From Branchiostoma floridae (lineage: Eukaryota; Chordata; Leptocardii; Amphioxiformes; Branchiostomatidae): a stretch of DNA of 64,000 nucleotides. Location of the stretch: contig NC_049981.1 of assembly GCF_000003815.2 (NCBI RefSeq), positions 32,021,349-32,085,348 on the forward strand. Direction: 5' to 3'. Both the position numbers and the translations under genes were made by a program. Below, piece by piece: positions 63,665 to 64,000 of this stretch. The notes beneath the pieces were generated by a model. The model had not been told where the DNA came from. It worked only from the letters and a program-made list of their open reading frames with translations, and searched no databases. Each line of letters opens with the position of its first letter. Within the stretch, counting starts at the first letter, position 1.

Positions 63665-64000
63665 CTATAGAATATATCATTTTAATCAATATCATCGGTC
63701 AAATCTTGTTTGTGTGGGACTAGACCCTGATTAACTAAACCCTGCTGTATTTATCTAGCACAAAATGCTGATCAAGTTTGTATCACTGTACACAGGGATG
63801 CCTAAGCCTATGTATCCATGCAAATTTTACAAAACCCATAAATTTTATGGAATAGAAATGGTCCTAACAGTACATAATCTTACCTTACCTTACCTAGTCA
63901 TAGGTACATAGACACAACTTGTCTTTGGTCAGGGGGCTGCTACCAACCACACGTTGACAATAGATAATAAGAGTGGGTATATTGTTACAAGAAGTGTCAA
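63665..64000. other. RNLS 3' flank
   Basis: No canonical AATAAA is seen in the 336 bases after the RNLS stop, so the transcript may end beyond the window or use a variant signal. A partial end of the CAGGGGTGCCTAAGC transposon family begins at about 63794. Confidence 0.4.

Overview
This is a eukaryotic, invertebrate-deuterostome type window, most likely amphioxus (Branchiostoma). The evidence is intron-rich genes with GT-AG introns, CpG-dense first exons, proteins closest to the vertebrate members of animal families, many short foldback transposons, and minisatellites that overlap exon-intron boundaries (amphioxus minisatellites of that kind are recalled from the literature, not checked). The species call is an inference.

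Three genes are supported. (1) On the minus strand, a PDZ-domain protein begins at 37926 in a CpG-rich region. Its PDZ fold is completed by a second exon at 2535-2469, implying a first intron of about 35 kb that fills the left half of the window; the rest of the gene lies off the left edge. (2) On the plus strand, 40294-53147, a complete sphingosine-1-phosphate lyase gene (SGPL1) was assembled here as 15 coding exons and 571 residues, with the PLP lysine as the last codon of exon 11. (3) On the plus strand, 58818-63664, a complete renalase gene (RNLS) was assembled as 7 exons and 351 residues. The PDZ gene and SGPL1 are head to head, about 2.4 kb apart; SGPL1 and RNLS are in tandem.

Layout: 1-2.4 kb holds a MITE and a 19-bp E-box-rich minisatellite. 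2.5-37.8 kb is PDZ intron 1, dense in CA repeats, tandem arrays, MITE families and a 100-N assembly gap, with one RFX/CRE cluster at 5.09-5.15 kb and CpG-rich sequence at 17.6-18.8 kb and 36.6-38.1 kb. 38-40.2 kb is intergenic. 40.3-53.1 kb is SGPL1. 53.2-58.8 kb is intergenic with a 30-bp CCAAT array, a 41-bp array, a mariner-like foldback and a MITE. 58.8-63.7 kb is RNLS.

The most striking observation is that tandem duplications repeatedly start or end exactly on exon-intron junctions. They copy splice sites plus a few dozen exonic bases at SGPL1 exons 4, 11, 12 and 13 and at RNLS exon 1. Two unrelated neighbouring genes therefore carry arrays of two to five decoy splice sites next to the real one.

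SGPL1 is an ER enzyme that cleaves sphingosine-1-phosphate. Renalase is an FAD enzyme that repairs aberrant NAD(P)H isomers. No shared pathway is evident; both human orthologues lie on chromosome 10, which suggests retained ancient linkage rather than shared function.
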